Source: UBA11373 sp046714175
GTDB lineage: Bacteria > Actinomycetota > Acidimicrobiia > Spongiisociales > UBA11373
Reading direction: 5' to 3'
DNA length: 30,383 bases
Assembly: GCA_046714175.1 (NCBI GenBank)
Contig: JBKKBI010000022.1
Location: 1-30,383, forward strand
Below, one piece after another: positions 30,359 to 30,383 of this stretch. The translations under genes were made by a program, and so were the position numbers. Each line of letters begins with the position of its first letter. The first letter of the stretch is position 1. The notes under the pieces are model-generated. The model worked only from the letters and a program-made list of their open reading frames with translations. It was not told the DNA's origin and did not search any database.

Positions 30359-30383
30359 ATCCCAGGCTCTTATAAACATATGA
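30339..30383 (-). CDS. Possible C-terminus of an upstream gene cut by the window edge
   Basis: On the minus strand the frame beginning at the window edge encodes SYVYKSLGSALGGW and stops at TAA (30339-30341), in the loop region of the 30325-30358 hairpin. It could be the end of another pilus gene, but 14 codons are too few to identify or even confirm it. Confidence 0.2.
   Translation of the reverse strand, partial: SYVYKSLGSALGGW

Noticed and set aside
30235..30379. Small minus-strand frame starting MFIRAWDPPW upstream of pilD
   Set aside because: It runs through all three hairpins, has Pro/Arg-rich composition and no ribosome-binding site.

Overview
This is a high-GC, gene-dense chromosomal segment from a bacterium of the phylum Actinomycetota (Actinobacteria). 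Three things support this: a gene for the actinobacterial integration host factor (mIHF type); a helicase-defective PriA of the actinobacterial kind; and gene order. The order aroC-aroK-aroB-pepQ-efp-nusB-(pyrF)-mihF-gmk-rpoZ-coaBC-priA-def-fmt-...-rpe and infC-rpmI-rplT-rRNA methylase-pheS-pheT-argF...mpg...tyrS follows the classic actinobacterial arrangement. PilM, PilN, PilO and a prepilin peptidase point away from Mycobacterium/Streptomyces-like lineages and towards a deep-branching class (Acidimicrobiia-like is my guess; the partial 16S could settle it).

Layout. Bases 1-859 are the 5' part of a 16S rRNA gene on the minus strand, cut by the window edge. It is preceded by a structured leader and a strong sigma-70-type promoter. 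Divergently on the plus strand lie tyrS and a class A penicillin-binding protein with PASTA domains. A minus-strand block from 12.8 to 5.1 kb carries rnhB, then infC-rpmI-rplT, an rRNA 2'-O-methyltransferase, pheS, pheT, argF and mpg. Upstream of it are rpe and a REC-GGDEF response regulator. A plus-strand polyphosphate kinase 2 gene (ppk2) stands back to back with rpe. From 30.2 to 15.3 kb a long minus-strand series runs prepilin peptidase, pilM-N-O-P-like, aroC-K-B, pepQ, efp, nusB, a PyrF-like gene, mihF, gmk, rpoZ, coaBC, priA, def, fmt. Most junctions are ATGA/GTGA overlaps, implying translational coupling.

How the genes work together. The window is mostly core information processing: aminoacyl-tRNA synthesis, initiation (IF3, deformylase, formyltransferase), elongation (EF-P), rRNA and ribosomal proteins, transcription (NusB, omega). 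It also holds the late shikimate pathway, CoA synthesis, and the inner-membrane assembly platform of a type IV pilus. I see no phage, IS element, CRISPR array, toxin-antitoxin or defence locus.

Most interesting points: (1) the conserved pyrF slot holds a PyrF-fold protein that has lost all three catalytic residues, while the neighbouring pyr/car genes and metK are absent; (2) infC appears to start at AUC behind a strong ribosome-binding site, downstream of a leader with its own promoter, a 13-codon upstream ORF and an intrinsic terminator; (3) several genes (rpe, ppk2, aroC, def) have a TANNNT -10 box 6-7 nt before the start codon and probably make leaderless mRNAs; (4) pilMNOP lies directly before aro genes as in gammaproteobacteria, but without pilQ; (5) two unrelated tandem repeats fill the def-priA gap.
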